A stretch of 64,000 bases of DNA from Uloborus plumipes (taxonomy: Eukaryota; Arthropoda; Arachnida; Araneae; Uloboridae). How positions within the stretch are numbered: position 1 is the stretch's first letter; each line of letters starts with the position of its first letter. The stretch lies in assembly GCA_038373865.1 (NCBI GenBank), contig JAXGGA010004484.1, positions 23,857 through 87,856 on the forward strand, written 5' to 3'. Of this stretch, positions 36,151 to 46,380 are shown piece by piece. The position numbers were made by a program, and so were the translations under genes. The notes beneath the pieces are model-generated. The model ran no database searches, was not told the DNA's origin, and was given only the letters and a program-made list of their open reading frames with translations.

Positions 36151-38594
36151 CCCAAACAGCACTACTTTGTCCTTTGGACGTCCTAGAAATGTCATTTCAG
36201 GACTAACTCAAAATATTAACTCATCCTTCGGACGTTTAAATTTCATCCCGCGGTAATCGAGGGACAGCCTAGGGACCGTTCAATGTCCGCGAAGTGTTCT
36301 TCCCCAGTTGGTCCCTGTGTTGTCAGCAGCCATCCCGAGGACTTACGCCTTTCGTGGTCCTCAGGACGTTCAGAAAACATTATCTCCAGGTTGTTAAAAT
36401 GATGTCAAACGTTCTTTTATTGGCTATGTCTAGGACCAAGCTTTTTGTGGTTGGTCCTTCGGACGTTAAATGGACTAATTAAAATGCACAAAAGACGTCC
36501 TACGAACTATAGCCGTTCAAATGTTGGTTCTCTTTAGAACATTAGAAGGACAACACATCAAGTGTTCAACGAAAAATTTAATTAATAATTTGGCTGTCTA
36601 CAAGTACTCGAGGGATCTTTTACATGATGCCGCTTTATCATACGATATGATCGCTGTCGATTTTCTGCATCATGAAAATCCACTGACTGGAGCCGGACTC
36701 GAACCCGCGCTTTTGGGCGTAAGAGGCCAGCGTCTTAACCACTATACCACTCGGTCAATGGTAAAGTGTCATAATTTCAATCTTTTCGGAATTAAAAAAG
36801 CCCCTTTGATTTCAGAAAAAAAATGTTAGCTATCTTTTCGGCATTACGGCATTTCTTCAACCTCGGTGCGAAAAACTATTGTTTTGGAAAACTATTTCAG
36901 AACTATTTTTAAAATTTTAATAATAAAAAATATTACATCAGTGAATGATTTTTAAGTAATACTAATACAATTCAAATACATTTGAAATAAAAAAAAAACC
37001 CTGTATTTTTGCCCTAAAGTAAACTATTTAAGAATGATAATAACAAATTTCAAATGTGTACGCTTATAACAGAAATGGTGTATTTACTTATTTTTATTTT
37101 TATTTCTTTTACAATTAAAATATGTCAATTTAAAAAAAAATCGTCTAATAAATTTAAGGATAGTTTGTTTTTATAATAATTTTAAACTAAAATTTTTATT
37201 TAAGAGGTTTAAAAAAAACGTCAGTAGAATTATATTTTACATTTTATAATGAATTTAAAAAGAAAAACAAAGAAAAAAAAGCTTAAAACAATCATCATTA
37301 AAAAAAAATTCTTCAAGATATACTGTGGTGTATTATTATCAGGTCATTATCCTAGTATAAAATTTAATAAATCAAGTTCAAATTTTGATGTTTTAAATTT
37401 GAGAGAAAGAGAGCATTTTTGGCAATTTTTTTTTTATTTTTAATTTTGACATCTATCAAAATTTGCAAGAATTTTGACTATCATGAGCGTTTTAAAAATG
37501 TATGTCCATTACCACACACAAAAATTCGAGCTAAATCATTTTTGACTCTTAAAATGTTCTTCTACTTTTTTGTTTATTAATATACTTTGAAAAAACTTCA
37601 ATTTTTATGTAACTTCGTTCATTTCTCGGCTTTATAGTAGTTAAATATTTCAACTTTACTTTTAAAAAAATCCAAGTTCTTCGGCACAAATCGCCCACTT
37701 TTCCATTTTGAATAAAGTATATTAGAAGTCCAAAAATTTCATAGATGAATATGGAAAAAAAATTCACTTCGTACTCACCACTTTCACTCAAAATACGAAT
37801 TTTCGAAGTTAAATAAGTAAGTCCTATAATCGACTGATTTGACTCATTTGCAGGACATCCTAAGAATGAAGACCGCAGGATATCAGAAAATGAAGTCCTT
37901 CGTACGCCTTGAAATGTTGCAGTTTACTTCAGGCTATCCGGAGGACAATAATAAAATTTGTACTTGGGACGTCCTATATGATGCTCCTTAGGATGACCTC
38001 ATGTCATCGAATTTTACAGTACACCATGACATAATTTAAAAAAATATTTCGGACAAACACAAGCTTGTTTTGTATTTATTTGGTTTTTAAAATTAGTTGC
38101 AGAGCTACTTTGAGATTCCCACTTTATATTTAATTGTAAAATTTCAAAAAAAAATTGTATTTTTTCAAGGAATTTTTTCCTTTAAAAATTTGTAGCACAT
38201 TTTTATGTTTAGTGAGTTTAAATGTTATTTTCATGCTTCGTATAAGTTTTGTGCATCATAGTTTATTGTCATTTGTAGTAAATTTCATTGAGAAAATAAA
38301 AAATAAAATTTTCCTTCAACTTGAAAATAATAGCCTAAAAACAATTGATTTTGTTGAGACTTGGGACATCCTTAGAGATAAGTTCCCAGGACATCTGGAA
38401 AAAAAGTCCGTGGTACGTCCTGAAAGGATGCGGATCCCTTTTGGTCATCCTTAGACCATAAGGAAAAATAGTCCGTCGGACGTCCTGGAAGGCGCATCTA
38501 AGGATCGCTAAATTTCATCGATTTTGACATCGGACCAGATTCGGACGTTCAGGACATGAAATGAACGTCAATTGGACGTTTCATGCTGTCTGGG
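36151..38594. mobile_element. CCCA...AGCA element 1 (2444 bp) with TA duplication
   Basis: The left end CCCAAACAGCACTACTTTGT and the inverted right end CCCAGACAGCATGAAACG are flanked by TA (36149-36150 and 38595-38596). Removing the element restores the arm GGCACTAATAGGCAC, confirmed by the mirror arm at about 40205-40220 (GTGCCTATTAGTGCC). Both flanks (36151-36560 and 37855-38594) are full of GGACGTCC/GGACATCC-type palindromic motifs. The core is extremely AT-rich, with no transposase. A tRNA-like sequence lies at 36685-36756 on the minus strand. It is non-autonomous. The TIR resembles that of the element at 45351-46485. Confidence 0.85.
36685..36756 (-). ncRNA. tRNA-like sequence (Lys CTT-like), degenerate
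   Basis: The minus strand shows an A box TGGTATAGTGG and a B box GGTTCGAGTCC separated by 33 nt, as in a Pol III type 2 promoter. The 72-nt unit folds approximately as a tRNA. The acceptor stem pairs at 5 of 7 positions, the T stem at 4 of 5, and the anticodon stem only at 3 of 5. The loop CTCTTAC would give anticodon CTT (Lys). The weak stems argue against a working tRNA. It may be a SINE head, or a tRNA-derived module carried by the transposon. Confidence 0.6.
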
Positions 38595-38922
38595 TAATAG
38601 GCACATTGAAAACATTTTCAAAGTCAGGATAGTAGAAAGAATTTGAGGGTCCATGAGGATGCAACAGCATTTTCAAATTTTGATTTTCTTCATCTGTGTC
38701 TAAGACGCGCCCCAGCCTCCAACATCCATTATACCTGCAGGTCAAGAATCCAACCATAACTGAGCAATCAAGATCGCATTTGATAGTTGTAGTACGTTCG
38801 ATCCTTATTGTGTTGGAAATTAAATATACTTTCACTTGCACCTGATTCCTATTCAATGGCATAAAACAATGAAGACTCTGAGTGCCTGGTATTGTACTTG
38901 TCGTCATTTTTCTGGATTTCAA
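38590..38922 (-). pseudogene. Transposase C-terminus, left arm
   Basis: The minus-strand frame ends ...GFLTCRYNGCWRLGRVLDTD, EENQNLKMLLHPHGPSNSFY and YPDFENVFNVPIT. It is cut at 38594 by the CCCA...AGCA insertion. It resembles the C-terminal segment (VTCxYDxxWWLGxVxxxxxExxxxxVxFLHPHGPAxSFxWP) of a family of transposase-like proteins that I have seen in arthropod and other invertebrate genomes and cannot name with certainty. The role would be in the transposase C-terminal domain. The upstream residues of this frame are not conserved. Confidence 0.65.
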
Positions 38923-39116
38923 AGCCTGTTCTTCCTGTCTATAATGTTCAATTGTGCAATATTGAAAATTAATTCATTTGATATGCTCATTTGCCCAATT
39001 AAACAACTGTCGTGTGCCATGATTTGAGTGTCATAAATCCTTTACAGACTGACTAAAGTTGCAAGTCTTTTACCAGTTCCACCCACGTCATCACAAGCAC
39101 TTTTGCCATGATGGGA

Positions 39117-39522
39117 TTAGGCAAAAAAAAAATGCCACTCTGCTTTAATCCCAAAATATAATTTATGATAACTCAGGTTAAGAAAATCCGGTCTATTTTT
39201 GTACCGTGAGGCAGCTCCATCACTGAAGTAATACATCAAGCTTGGTTTGGTGGCAAAATGAGACTGATATCTTTCAGATAAGTAAGATAGAGCAAGACTG
39301 TTGAGTAGCAAGAAACAAGCGCTGAATGAGTTTAGGAAGTTCTTCAAAAAGAAAATCAATAAATTCTTCTGTACACTTGACCAATGTCTCAAGACATGTT
39401 CTTCTCTTAACTTGCATCCATTGTTTATAGGAGACGCTTTCAACGCAATTCATTTCAAATGCTTCTTCAATCCTGTCCTTGAGTTCTTGAAATCCAGGAC
39501 AGAAGTGCCTTATAAATTTCAC
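39117..39522 (-). pseudogene. Transposase core, left arm and loop, frameshifted
   Basis: The first frame (39274-39522) contains VESVSYKQWMQVKRRTCLET and EEFIDFLFEELPKLI. This matches a QWxxxDRxTLET...EFIDxLxExLxxLxxHxFIxxxQ block. The second frame (39117-39443) contains LMYYFSDGAASRYKNRPDF, LNLSYHKLYFGIKAEWHFFF. This matches the YFSDGAxSQYKNxxNFxNLxxHxxDFGIxAEWHFFATSHGKxxCDGxGGTxKR block. The Asp in SDGA is a likely catalytic residue. The expected stretch between the blocks is missing, so the protein is deleted as well as frameshifted. The superfamily name is not certain. Confidence 0.7.
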
Positions 39523-39544
39523 GCAGTCTCATTTTGCCGCCAAA

Positions 39545-39745
39545 ATGAGCTTGATCTATTACTTCAGTGATGGAGCTGCCTCACAGTACAAAATAGACTG
39601 AATTTTCTTAACCTGAGTTATCATGAATTATATTTTGGGATTAAAGCAGAGTGGCATTTTTTTTTTTTTGCCTAATCCCATGCCATAAGTGCCTGTGATG
39701 GCGTGGGTGGAACTGGTAAAAGACTTGCAACTTTAGTCAGTCTGT
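39545..39745 (+). pseudogene. Transposase core, right arm (mirror copy)
   Basis: This is the plus-strand mirror of the left-arm core. It reads LIYYFSDGAASQYK, then after small frame changes FLNLSYHELYFGIKAEWHFF, then a T-run (39657-39670) and, further on, ACDGVGGTGKRLATLVSL. SQYK and CDGVGG are better preserved here than in the left arm (SRYK, CDDVGG). The arms have therefore diverged after the duplication and neither is functional. Confidence 0.7.
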
Positions 39746-40045
39746 AAAGGATTTATGACACTCAAATCATGGCACTACGACAGTTGTTTGATTGGGCAAA
39801 TGATCATATCAAATGAATTAATTTTCAATATTGCACAATTGAACATTATAGACAGGAAGTAAACCAAAAGTGGAATGTGCCAACCGTTACTTGTAAATAA
39901 CATTTCACAGTTTGCAGTATTTCTGTATTATATCTCTTCAGTAGCCATAGACATTGCAATAAAGTGGTAAGAGGGTAAAAAGTTAATAATTTCCAACACA
40001 ATAAGGATCGAACGTACTACAACTATCAAATGCGATCTTGATTGC

Positions 40046-40312
40046 TCAGTTATGGTTGGATTCTTGACCTGCAGGTATAATGGATGTTGGAGGCTGGGGC
40101 GCGTCTTAGACACAGATGAAGAAAATCAAAATTTGAAAATGCTGTTGCATCCTCATGGACCCTCAAATTCTTTCTACTATCCTGACTTTGAAAATGTTTT
40201 CAATGTGCCTATTAGTGCCGTTATTTCGAAAGTAGACCTTAGGAGAAAGGCAACAGGAATGATTTATTACCTTTCAAACCAAGAAATGGAATGTGCCAAC
40301 CGTTACTTGTAT
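40046..40312 (+). pseudogene. Transposase C-terminus, right arm
   Basis: The open frame GFLTCRYNGCWRLGRVLDTD...LHPHGPSNSFYYPDFENVF continues past the point where the left-arm copy is interrupted. It adds VPISAVISKVDLRRKATGMI and YYLSNQEMECANRYL, matching the usual ...IxxKVDPxTATGRxYxLxxxEMxEA end of the family. It gives the complete C-terminus and shows the pre-insertion state of the left arm. Confidence 0.7.
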
Positions 40313-41081
40313 ATAACATTTCACAGTTTGCAGTATTTCTGTATTATATCTCTTCAGTAGCCATAGACATTGCAATAAAGTGGTAAGAGGGTAAAAAGTC
40401 TATGCCATTTTTCGTCCAGATCCCATTGCTGTCCCATTCTGAAAATTTTACCACATATACACCACATTATGAAGTAATATATATATTTTTTTCAGATTTT
40501 TAAGAAATGCACTTTTTGAGATATTCAAGGTCAAATTATGCTTTCGGTGACCTTGAAATATTAACATCGCGAAATCTTGTCAAGTTACATATCATATGAA
40601 AGCCTGTTTAAAGAGCTTTAAAATGACATATAACAAAAGACTTTAGCTGCAATAGAAGCTGAGAAAATTGAGTCTTTGTATGTACCAAAATTTCACTTTT
40701 TGCCATTTTTCGAGTTTTTTAAGCGGTCTCACACAAAAAACTAACAGCTGAAAAAAAATTTTAATATCAGTTTTTTGTATCACTTTATAGACGTAATCAA
40801 CCCTATAATTTTTTTTGAAATTGGTGATGGTCAAGTTTTGAGGCTTGTTGATTACCCAAACTGTAAAGTTGCGGTAATAAACTGTAACTATGGTGCTTTA
40901 CAGTAATGAATTGTAAAGTTGTTACTTTTACAGTTTATTACTGCGCATTTTACAGTTTTAAACTGGAATCTCTGCTGCCAGTATTATACTGTTAAAATAA
41001 GTTTATTTTTGCAGTGTACAACGGTTGGCTACATTAAAAATGTATAATATTAACCAATATTATTATAAGCGGAATCTACTG

Positions 41082-42175
41082 TATATGAGTAACTAAGTGC
41101 TTTTAACATTTTCTTTTTAATGTATTTCATAAACTTAGAGGAACATTTAATTACTTTACGTATAAGTGTTTACAGTAAAGTTAAAAATACATGGTTCCAT
41201 TTTATTTTTATTTCTTAGATTTTTGCTGCATATAAAAAAGAAACCTAAATGCAAATTTGAGGAAATCTTTGAGCTCTCAAGTGACTAATAATGTATACTT
41301 CCAATTAAAACTATTGAACGAATTCGAACCACGAAAAGGAAAATTAAAAAGTCCTTTTGCCTTTAGGCACTAAATGTAAGATTTGAACTCAAAGGCAACA
41401 AAATTAAAGGGGCGGCAGAACATTTGTTACTTTTAAAGAAGTTTCACCCAGAAAAGGTGTAATTTCTCTCCAAGTCACGTATATGTTAAATCTTAAATTA
41501 AGGCAGTAGTTTAAAGATTTATGAGTTACTTTTTGAAAACTTGTCCGGTACCTGAAAAATTAAATAACTCGTTCAATATTTTTACTTTTCAGCTTAGAAC
41601 AATGCAAAACTCATTAAAAAAAGTCCAGCGTGTTTGAAAGTTTAGTAAAAAGTTGAATTTAAAAAGAAAAATAAGACGTATTTGACATTGTTTCCCATAT
41701 GTTTATAAACAAAAACCAAGTATATGCACACTTTTGCAAAAATGATTTTTTACACGGGATAGACGGGATTTATGTACACATGTTACATACATTGAATCCC
41801 ACTGCTTTAGCATGGATGTTTTAAAGCTTTTAACGGAAGTAAGGAATCTAAAAAAAGAAAGATTTTTTAAATTAATCGATAACCCTATTTTCCCACCATT
41901 TATTCAGGCATCATAAAATAGCAGTTTTAATAAAACTTCGCCGCAGTTTAAAATCGGCAAGTATTTTAGGAGAGGCAATGGAATTTTTTTTATAATAAAA
42001 CACCCCATTCCATGCTTATCTTAGGTTGAACAAGAATCCTTATGTGACCATTATTGTTTTAAATACATCTTTAATTTTGAAAAGGTATTCTACAATTATC
42101 TTGCATTTCAAATTATTAAAAATAAACAAGTACGCAAATATGTACACAGTAAAGTTGGATAAAAGCCTATGTTTG
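41082..42175. other. No gene; left part of a diverged duplication
   Basis: AT-rich. Positions about 41459-41505 (TAATTTCTCTCCAAGTCACG) match about 54075-54117 (TAATTTCTTTCCAAGTCACG). They are one anchor of a diverged duplicate described in the findings. No coding region recognised. Confidence 0.45.
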
Positions 42176-42183
42176 CACTAAGC

Positions 42184-42872
42184 CAGTGTTTCACAACCTT
42201 TTGTAGCTCGCGTACCACTTGGTTGTACACCATGCTAAGCTGTAACGCTTCGTAAAAATGATTGCATTTCGTTTTTTTATTTTATTTTTTTTACAGAGTT
42301 AATTTATTATACATTTTATTGAGTGATTATGTTTGCGCATCACACGAGTGAAATTCCATTGGCACGCGCCTAAACGTCGTGCTGTAAGCTAGCTTAAATT
42401 ATAAACTTACTGTAACAAGTGTGTCTATGTACGTGCTTGTTCAAAGTTTAATCTACTTTTCAGACATATTTCGTCCCCAAAAATGGTTTTAACTAAAAAT
42501 ATTACTAAAGCACAAATTAATTTAATCGGTTATCATGTTCTAATATTTCTATAAAAATATTTAATACGATCCTCGTGTTAGTTTCGAAAACAATCTATTG
42601 AAATATACCGATGGCTAACGGCAAACTTTAAAAGTACAGTCTAAAAAGAAAGCGATCTTCATTGTCGGATTTTTGATCATCGACAGCACATATGAACACT
42701 TTGCTGTATAATGTCATTCATTAAAATATTTTTTTATTACAAAAAAAATTTCCATGTTATACTTTGATTTGTTTACTTTTTATGTCCGCCATTGTTGATT
42801 ATTTTTCATGTACCACCAACCAGCAAATTGCGTACTAACAATGGTACGCGTACCACTGGTTGGGAAACACTT
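42184..42872. mobile_element. hAT MITE with perfect 8-bp duplication
   Basis: CAGTGTTTCACAACC at the left and the inverted right end AAGTGTTTCCCAACC define 689 bp. Subterminal GCGTACCAC motifs follow in both arms (about 42211 and 42846). The 8-mer CACTAAGC occurs on both sides (42176-42183 and 42873-42880), the target-duplication length of hAT elements. No transposase remains. This is the best-delimited insertion in the window. Confidence 0.92.
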
Positions 42873-42880
42873 CACTAAGC

Positions 42881-43743
42881 CTAATACTAATGCATTAAGC
42901 ATGCATTTAAATATAAGTACTTAGCTCTTGAATAATGCACTGAGTACATTAATTTGAAGTAAGGTAAAAATAACTGTACATAATAATTTATTTTTAATTA
43001 GAAAAATCAGATTTTGCGTTAAATGCTCCCGAAGCACTGAGAAATTTAGACCATGTTTTATTACGATGAAAATCACTCTGATCTCATAAGGAAAAATAAA
43101 ATAAAGGCTCTTCTTTTCAACAATTTTTCACGATATCTGTCGATATGCAAAAATATTCGTGAGGGAATTGAAATATATTGATCCATTAAAAATTCCAACA
43201 AGATCCTTTTTCTTGTGTTTTTCTTTAGTTCTTTTGAAAATATTGATTCCAGGAAACAAGTCTATTGTTATTATTTATGACCTGAAAAGTTAGGGCGATT
43301 TTAAAAGCATAAACATGTCCCAACCCATGAATAATGCATCGTTGCATCTTAACTTGCATGATAAAATCAGTACAGAGCGTAAAATATAACAAAAAGTATT
43401 CAAATATCTTGCACTTTTGTAATCCCATAAAAGAGATAAAAGACTGAATGTTTTTAGATAATTTCAAATTTATAAAAACATAAAGATGCTTTACTTTGCA
43501 TGGCACTGATGTTTTATTGCGTTATTTATTATGCAAAATAATATTTTATTCTTGCACTAAAATACTTTTCATCAATTCTCTTTAAGTAAGCTAAAAATAA
43601 AGCTCAGTTTTGATTCTTGCAACGATAAAAAAATTTCAACTCTTTACATTACCATTGTAATGTACACACATGTACAAAATTAAAACGTATCAAACACGAA
43701 AAAGTGAAATGCTTGAATACATTTTATTATTGATCAAAGAGGA
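42881..43743. other. No gene; right part of a diverged duplication
   Basis: Positions 43135-43420 match 55565-55810 (for example TGAAATATATTGATCCATTA against CGAAATATATTGGTCCATTA, both followed by AAAAATTC). No coding signature; the 93-codon minus frame at 43225-43506 has no recognisable features. Confidence 0.45.
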
Positions 43744-43880
43744 TAGGGTTGGTTCGGGTAAGTGGGCCACCCTCCCTAAAACTGAAATACGCAAATGGTT
43801 TTTGTACTTTTTTATACAGTTCATGTTATATTTCATCAGTGATTGGTTTTGCATATATTTTTATTTACCTAATATATAAC
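43744..43880 (+). repeat. GGTAAGTGGGCC-motif repeat, copy 2 (truncated)
   Basis: It starts AGGGTTGGTTCGGGTAAGTG and follows the 22579 copy through CCTAAAACTGAAATACGC and TCAGTGATTGGTTTTGCATA. It then gives way to a MITE of the CACTG(T/C)AAAAA family. It is about 130 bp of a 450-bp repeat. Confidence 0.7.
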
Positions 43881-43889
43881 TTGTATAGT

Positions 43890-44227
43890 CCAAAACTTAT
43901 ATAGTACTAAACTGTTAAATTTCTAATTTTACCGTAATAAGCTGTAAAATTGCTAATTTTACCGTAATAAGCTCTAAAATTGCTAATTTCAGTTCATTAC
44001 CATGCATTGTGAAGTTTAAAACTGGAACGTCTGCTACCAGTATTATACTGCTTTTTACAGTATCATAGATAAATTTTACGGCAATAAACTGCAAAAATTT
44101 TAACTTTGCGGTAAGAAACTGTAAAATTGCTAGTTTTATAGTTTATTATGTCGTATTTTACAGTTTTAAATTGGAATCACCGCTGCCAGTATTACACTGT
44201 AAAAACAACAGTTCAGTTTTTGCAGTG
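43890..44227. mobile_element. CACTG(T/C)AAAAA-family MITE, copy 4
   Basis: It contains two CTGCYRCCAGTATTAYACTG blocks (about 44030 and 44184) and many TTTTACCGTAATAAGCTGTA-type motifs. It ends GTTTTTGCAGTG followed by TA. The left end is eroded. Confidence 0.7.
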
Positions 44228-44232
44228 TACAG

Positions 44233-45350
44233 TTAAATCAATAATGCGGTGATCTGTTATATGCAAGCCCCTAACTATCTCAAACTCATCCTTTTTCACA
44301 ATAAACCTCTCAAACACGATCTATATTCAATAAAATTATACATACTGATAACGGATAACAACTGAAAAATTAAAATTACAGCTATAGCAGTATTTCTAAG
44401 AGAAAGAACTAAAACTTTTGCTTACAAAACAAAGCACGGAAGTCGAATATTAGACGCGAAATAGACAAAAATATAAATTTAAATTTATAAATTTATGTTT
44501 TTGGTATAAGCAACACATTTTATTTTTCCCTTAATAATAACTATTTGATAATTTTTCGCTCATTTTCTGGCTTAATTATTTTATTTCTGACAGTATAAAA
44601 TTTAAAACATTTCAAGATGCGTATTTATGGTATATACTTCAACTTATAAATGCATTAAAAACAGCACTTCGGAAGAAAAAAAAAACTTTGCAATTGAAAT
44701 AGCAGTAATTTTGTAGGGCTTGAAAAAATCCTTGGCTTCAAAAGGACTTCTTCCATTTAGAACTTTGAACATTATAATACAGCAATTAAGCTTACTTTAA
44801 AGAGAACTGCAGTTGTTTTACATTTATCTGACTTAATTAAAGTAACATACTTTTCTGACATCCTAAATTACTTGGCATCAAGTAAATCTGCTCTCAACAA
44901 GTTCAAATTATTCACAATAAATGAGCTTGGAAATTCTCTTGTTTTTGAAAGTGATTAAAAATGATACGCGGAAAGTTTTCCAAGAAATATTTTTTATACA
45001 AAAAAGTTAATTTAATGATGAATAATTATTGCCACTCTCTAATTTACATTATAATCATTAAAAATTAAAAAATACGATAAAGTTTAACAAAATTCAAAAA
45101 ATAATTATATATTTCAATATATTTGTAAAATTAGGATTAAATGCAAGCAGTGTAAGAACGTAATTTCGGAAACCTAGGTAGTGAAACATGTTTCAGCAAT
45201 GTATATTTAGTACGTTCTTAATAGAGATGAACGAAGCACAGTTCTAACAAATCACTAAATACCGAAGGTTCAGCATTATAATGGCCGAAACTTCTGCTGC
45301 TGTACTTTTTAGTAATAAATGCTTTGCTTAAGCATACAATGTGATATCAT
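44233..45350. other. No feature seen
   Basis: AT-rich flank of the second CCCA...AGCA element. No gene recognised. Confidence 0.4.
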
Positions 45351-45845
45351 CCCTACCAGCACCATCTCATCGGCCGATGATCGGCCATTCATCGAAACCC
45401 GATGAAATTCTCATCGGCCGATGAATGGATTCCAATGAGTTCTCATCGGGAATTGCTCCAATATGTTTCATCGGCCAAACAGAATCCGAGCAGCAAAATC
45501 CGATGAGTTTTGCTCGAAATACGATGAGATTTGGAGCAATTTACGAGCAGTGCAGTCCCGTGCCGATGAAATCAGGATCAACTTTGGATGAAAATACGAT
45601 GTGATTTAGATCAATACGTGAGCAGTGCTGTTCCGTGGCGATGAATTTTGGATGAAAATACGATGAGAGTTGGATCAATATACGAGCAGTGTAGTCCCGT
45701 GGCGATGAATTTTGGATCATTTTCTTTTTCTCTCAAATGGGGCTGCAGAAAGGCACAACCTTTTGCAGACCTAGTGCGATCCCCCAATTAAGCATCCATT
45801 CTTTCACGTAGCACCAGAATCGGTGGTATGCCATTACCAGGATGG

Positions 45846-45912
45846 TAAACTCTAGGATCGAACCCGGGTTATCGGCGCGGTAAGCCGACGCTCCACCACC
45901 ACGCCACCAAGT
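45846..45912 (-). ncRNA. tRNA-like/SINE-head sequence
   Basis: On the minus strand there is an A box TGGCGTGGTGG and a B box GGTTCGATCC separated by 31 nt. Between them TCGGC and GCCGA form a perfect 5-bp anticodon-type stem around the loop TTACCGC (positions 34-36 ACC, Gly-like). The acceptor stem is not formed. Downstream (45715-45845) lies a GC-richer tail with GGATCGAACC to GGGGCTGCAG that could be the body of a tRNA-derived SINE. It is probably not a functional tRNA. Confidence 0.55.
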
Positions 45913-45960
45913 GTGACCAACACTGCATATTTAATAAAAATTTGAGATTGGGAAAATTTT

Positions 45961-46380
45961 CATCAGAAAATTTGATCATTACGACCTCTTTCCGATGAAA
46001 TCTGTAGCTTGGCATATTTTTATCGGGAAATTTGACTGGAAGTATATAGTTTTCCGATAAAACATAGCTCGGCAAATTTTCATCGGGAAATTTGATCGAA
46101 CCGATATTGTTTCCCGATGGAATACAGCTCGGCATATTTTCATCGGGAAATTTGATCGGAAGGATATCGTTTTCCGATGGAATATAGCTCGGCATTTTTT
46201 CATCGGGAAATTTGATCGGATGGATATAGTTTTCCAATGAAATATAGCTCGGCTAATTTTCATCGGGAAATTTGATCGAACTGATATTGTTTCCCAATGG
46301 AATATAGCTCGGCATATTTTCATCGGGAAAGTTTATCGGAAGGATATCACTTTCCGATGAAAAGTAACTCATCGAAAATC
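45961..46380. repeat. Seven 60-bp tandem units
   Basis: The units start CATCGGGAAATTTGATCG at 45961 (diverged), 46021, 46081, 46141, 46201, 46261 and 46321, with no phase slippage. Because 60 is divisible by three, two long minus frames (45869-46237 and 45979-46323) with 20-residue repeats stay open; I do not regard them as genes. The CGATGG/CGATGA motifs match the terminal motifs of the host element. Confidence 0.93.

Larger units (their letters stand above)
35493..40857. mobile_element. Giant inverted-dimer DNA transposon
   Basis: The outer arm 35493-36150 (CGGGTCATTCCATGTGAAAT...) is mirrored by about 40224-40857. After removing the insertion 36151-38594, the mirror continues: 38597-38825 matches 39985-40220 inverted, and about 38940-39275 matches about 39530-39860 inverted. 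A central unique segment (about 39276-39530) remains. The right arm lacks 12 bp near its tip and carries an extra direct copy of its own inner segment (39863-39980 repeats 40285-40400). Each arm encodes the C-terminal half of the same transposase. It sits in a MITE with an apparent 3-bp AAA overlap at the edges. Confidence 0.85.
34095..41016. mobile_element. CACTG(T/C)AAAAA-family MITE, copy 3, split
   Basis: Three pieces belong to one MITE. The first is 34095-34205 (starts CGCAGTAAAAAATAG). The second is about 35350-35492 (with CCTCTGCTGCCAGTATTATA and GTTTTTACAGTATAATACAG). The third is 40858-41016 (ends TTATTTTTGCAGTG). TA duplications flank it (34093-34094 and 41017-41018). It is split by a GC-rich block (34206-35349) and by a 5.4-kb transposon (35493-40857). 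Confidence 0.75.
34001..41081. mobile_element. Tigger-like MITE split by a 6.9-kb insertion
   Basis: The left half (34001-34094) starts TAGTCGAGCCTGCTGAATGG and runs to AAAATAATGCATTA. The right half (41017-41081) runs from TACAACGGTTGGCTACATTA to ATAAGCGGAATCTACTG. Joined at the shared TA they parallel the uninterrupted relative at 49214-49397 (which reads CATTACAACGGTTTGG at the junction). TA flanks the outer ends at 33999-34000 and 41082-41083. All sequence between the halves entered later. Confidence 0.75.

Noticed and set aside
36685..36756. Functional tRNA-Lys gene
   Set aside because: A and B boxes are good but acceptor and anticodon stems are poorly paired and the sequence sits in a mobile element. 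Kept only as tRNA-like.
38581..38594. Extending the left-arm transposase C-terminus to its apparent stop (…PITQTA)
   Set aside because: The last residues come from the inserted CCCA...AGCA element, as the right-arm copy shows a different natural end.
41440..43510. Conserved protein-coding exons shared with 54.0-55.8 kb
   Set aside because: The matching stretches contain stops in all frames that I checked, and differences show no codon periodicity.
45869..46323. Two minus frames encoding 20-residue repeats (FHxKTISxRSNFPMKICRA-type)
   Set aside because: They lie in the phased 60-bp tandem array. A period divisible by three keeps frames open, and both overlap in different phases, so a protein is unlikely.
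45961..46380. Regular repeats considered as a CRISPR array
   Set aside because: Units are head-to-tail without unique spacers, inside a eukaryotic-type transposon.
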